Positions 62,439 through 64,000 of a stretch of DNA of 64,000 nucleotides are shown here, in pieces; the stretch's first letter is position 1, and the number at the start of each line of letters is the position of its first letter. The DNA is from Hormiphora californensis (taxonomy: Eukaryota; Ctenophora; Tentaculata; Cydippida; Pleurobrachiidae): positions 2,042,335 through 2,106,334 of the forward strand of contig CM035350.1 of NCBI GenBank assembly GCA_020137815.1, in the 5' to 3' direction. The notes beneath the pieces are model-generated. The model saw only the letters and a list, made by a program, of their open reading frames with translations, was not told where the DNA came from and ran no database searches. The position numbers were made by a program, and so were the translations under genes.

Positions 62439-64000
62439 CCTACAACTAAGAAATAGTGGCTAATGTTAATTAGAAGATACAACAAATAATTAGAGAGGTT
62501 GATGTCCATTTAAAAAACTGTCCTCCGCTCTTTTTGTGATATCTCCGGATCCTGATAATGTAGCTACATGTAGAGACTACATCCCGAGTGCATTGGAGAG
62601 GCCTTAACATATTCTCTTTCTAATGCACCCAGGATGAAGTCCTTACCTCAGTCTACATACTACCTTATACTATGTAACCAGGGATATCGCAGATAGTTTC
62701 CTGATAAAGCCGTAAGGCGAAAGCTTGCACAAATCAACATTTGTCCCGAATATTTCTCAGCGGCCACCCTTCCCCGGTCCCCCACTAGATCCCTAGAAAA
62801 TATATTCATTAATTTACACGCTAACTACCCACACGCACTAGGTCGCCATTAGTCGTTACGATCTGGCTGTCCAAAGGCCTGTTTACAGGTGCGTCACGCA
62901 CCGTGCATGATGCCCAAAAAAGGACCCTGGACAGAATAGACTCTAACCACCAAACCCGAAACCGGCAAACCACTCAACGGTTTTGGCTAATTCAAAGTTT
63001 ATCTGATGGGGAATCTCAAGCCCTAACCTCAACCCAGCAGAAACCCTACTTTAGTTCGAACCCTACTTTAGTTCTAACTCTGAACGGTGAGTGTGACACT
63101 CAAAACAGCCAGAATTTACAAGGCTGAGAGGCTTAGAGCTTCAGCAGTTACCCTAAAGACAGAGCGCGCGGATTACAAGAGATGTTCTGAGCTGTGATTG
63201 GTAGGCTTGAATGTGCATGACTTGAACATTTCCGAGGACCCTCATTATTTTCAGTTTTGGCAAACGCTGGCTGCTGGGATAAGGCGGCGCTTTTCAATTT
63301 TCAGTTTGGAAATTTTGAAAATCTGAACAGATTTTCGTCAAGAGCTGTACTGATTTTCATGAAACTTCATTTATTAAAATCGAACGCGCGCAGCTGCGCG
63401 GCGCTATTTTGTGTTTTGCGCGTGACAAATTTTCCAAATTTTGACGCCGCGCGTCCAGTTTAAAAAATATCCGAGCCGCGGCATTTTTGGCCAGCGTTAA
63501 AATCTGGGTGTTTTGGGAGTGCTTACAAACGGTTTTTTAGGGTTAGGGCAAAAGTAGGGTTAGGGTTAGGGTGTAGGATCAAAAGATCACATCGTATCTT
63601 AGTTAGCTGACATTGGTTGCATCGGACCGTGACCGAACATCGGGAACAATTAGTTAAATCGATTAGTTAATCGATTGGATAATTGTCAGGTCCGGTGTAA
63701 GCATGTCATGTAGAAACCTAGAGATAGAAGTCAGCTGTGACTCAAGAGTTGTGGTTCCAATGATCACATTTATGTGAACATTTGAGGCGATAGCTCAGAG
63801 AGATAACTCGCCGAAATGATCACACTAAACCGCTCGTGTTGGTGGAGCTTTAGTCACCAATCAGGTCATTAGTGTGAACCCAGCACGAGACGGAGCAGTA
63901 TAAATACACCAGTCATTTGAGAGACAAACAACACACACACATATCTAACGTGTTGGGCAAAAAAAATGTCCCCCCTAGACTAGCATAGTTCCAGATATCG
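62439..64000. other. PDIA4 upstream region, repeats and interstitial telomere-like sequence
   Basis: The first few hundred bases hold the PDIA4 promoter. From about 63270 the sequence matches the repeat at 24915-25080 (GATAAGGC then GCGCTTTTCAA, later AAAATCTGGGTG), is CpG-rich, and ends in TTAGGGTTAGGGC and GGGTTAGGGTTAGGGTG (63536-63573). After that I see only unique AT-balanced DNA without a supported gene, up to the window end. Confidence 0.5.
63536..63573. repeat. Interstitial TTAGGG repeats
   Basis: Several TTAGGG units with two short interruptions. A degenerate complement (CCCTAACC) is at 26970-27020. Both are next to copies of the same dispersed repeat. Confidence 0.75.

Noticed and set aside
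63536-63573. Chromosome end at the right of the window
   Set aside because: The TTAGGG run is short and interrupted and is followed by over 400 bases of unrelated sequence, so it is interstitial.
63781-63850. A tRNA-like string (GCGATAGCTCAGAGAGATAA)
   Set aside because: It resembles a D-arm but no anticodon arm, T-arm or acceptor pairing follows at the right spacing.

Overview
This window comes from an animal nuclear genome. It holds spliced genes with mostly short GT-AG introns, conserved animal gene families (a DBF4 regulator, a dynein-2 intermediate chain, CLHC1, a split NK-class homeobox gene, a three-domain ER disulfide isomerase), non-LTR retroelements, foldback and TIR elements, and very many AG/CT microsatellites. 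A QDE-1/RDR-type RNA-dependent RNA polymerase points to a lineage that kept this gene, so a marine or early-branching invertebrate is likely. I cannot name the species.

Layout. 1-6.2 kb: the end of an unidentified minus-strand gene, then microsatellites, a degraded TIR element and an 0.8 kb foldback. 6.2-24.7 kb: a 15-exon ABCG (white-type) half-transporter on the minus strand. One of its introns carries a 3.3 kb TIR element, which itself contains a second element and a 63-bp minisatellite. Its largest intron contains a whole RDR-type RNA polymerase gene on the plus strand (12.46-20.48 kb), and an intron of that gene carries a 1.3 kb foldback. 24.7-28.1 kb: a 5'-truncated non-LTR retroelement and several short TIR elements. 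28.1-36.7 kb: DBF4 (plus), with a second non-LTR element and another MITE in its introns. 38.2-44.0 kb: three plus-strand genes in tandem, DYNC2I1/WDR60 (intraflagellar transport), CLHC1, and a small unidentified gene with an X-box-like site upstream. 44-51.5 kb: gene-poor and rich in repeats. 51.5-55.3 kb: a TLX-like homeobox gene with an EH1 repressor motif. 55.9-62.4 kb: PDIA4/ERp72 (minus), whose largest intron contains an UNC93-like transporter gene on the plus strand. 62.4-64 kb: repeats, including interstitial TTAGGG.

Three themes stand out. First, genes sit whole inside antisense introns twice (RdRP in ABCG, UNC93-like in PDIA4). Second, an RNA-amplifying polymerase lies among strong potential dsRNA sources: a foldback in its own intron, and an antisense host transcript across the whole gene. 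Third, several conserved genes have clustered one-base frame breaks (RdRP, DYNC2I1, ABCG, the small gene at 43-44 kb). This looks more like residual consensus indels than independent gene death, and it must be settled before any gene here is called a pseudogene.

Gene models were built by eye from splice sites, phase and family resemblance. No alignment or database search was run.
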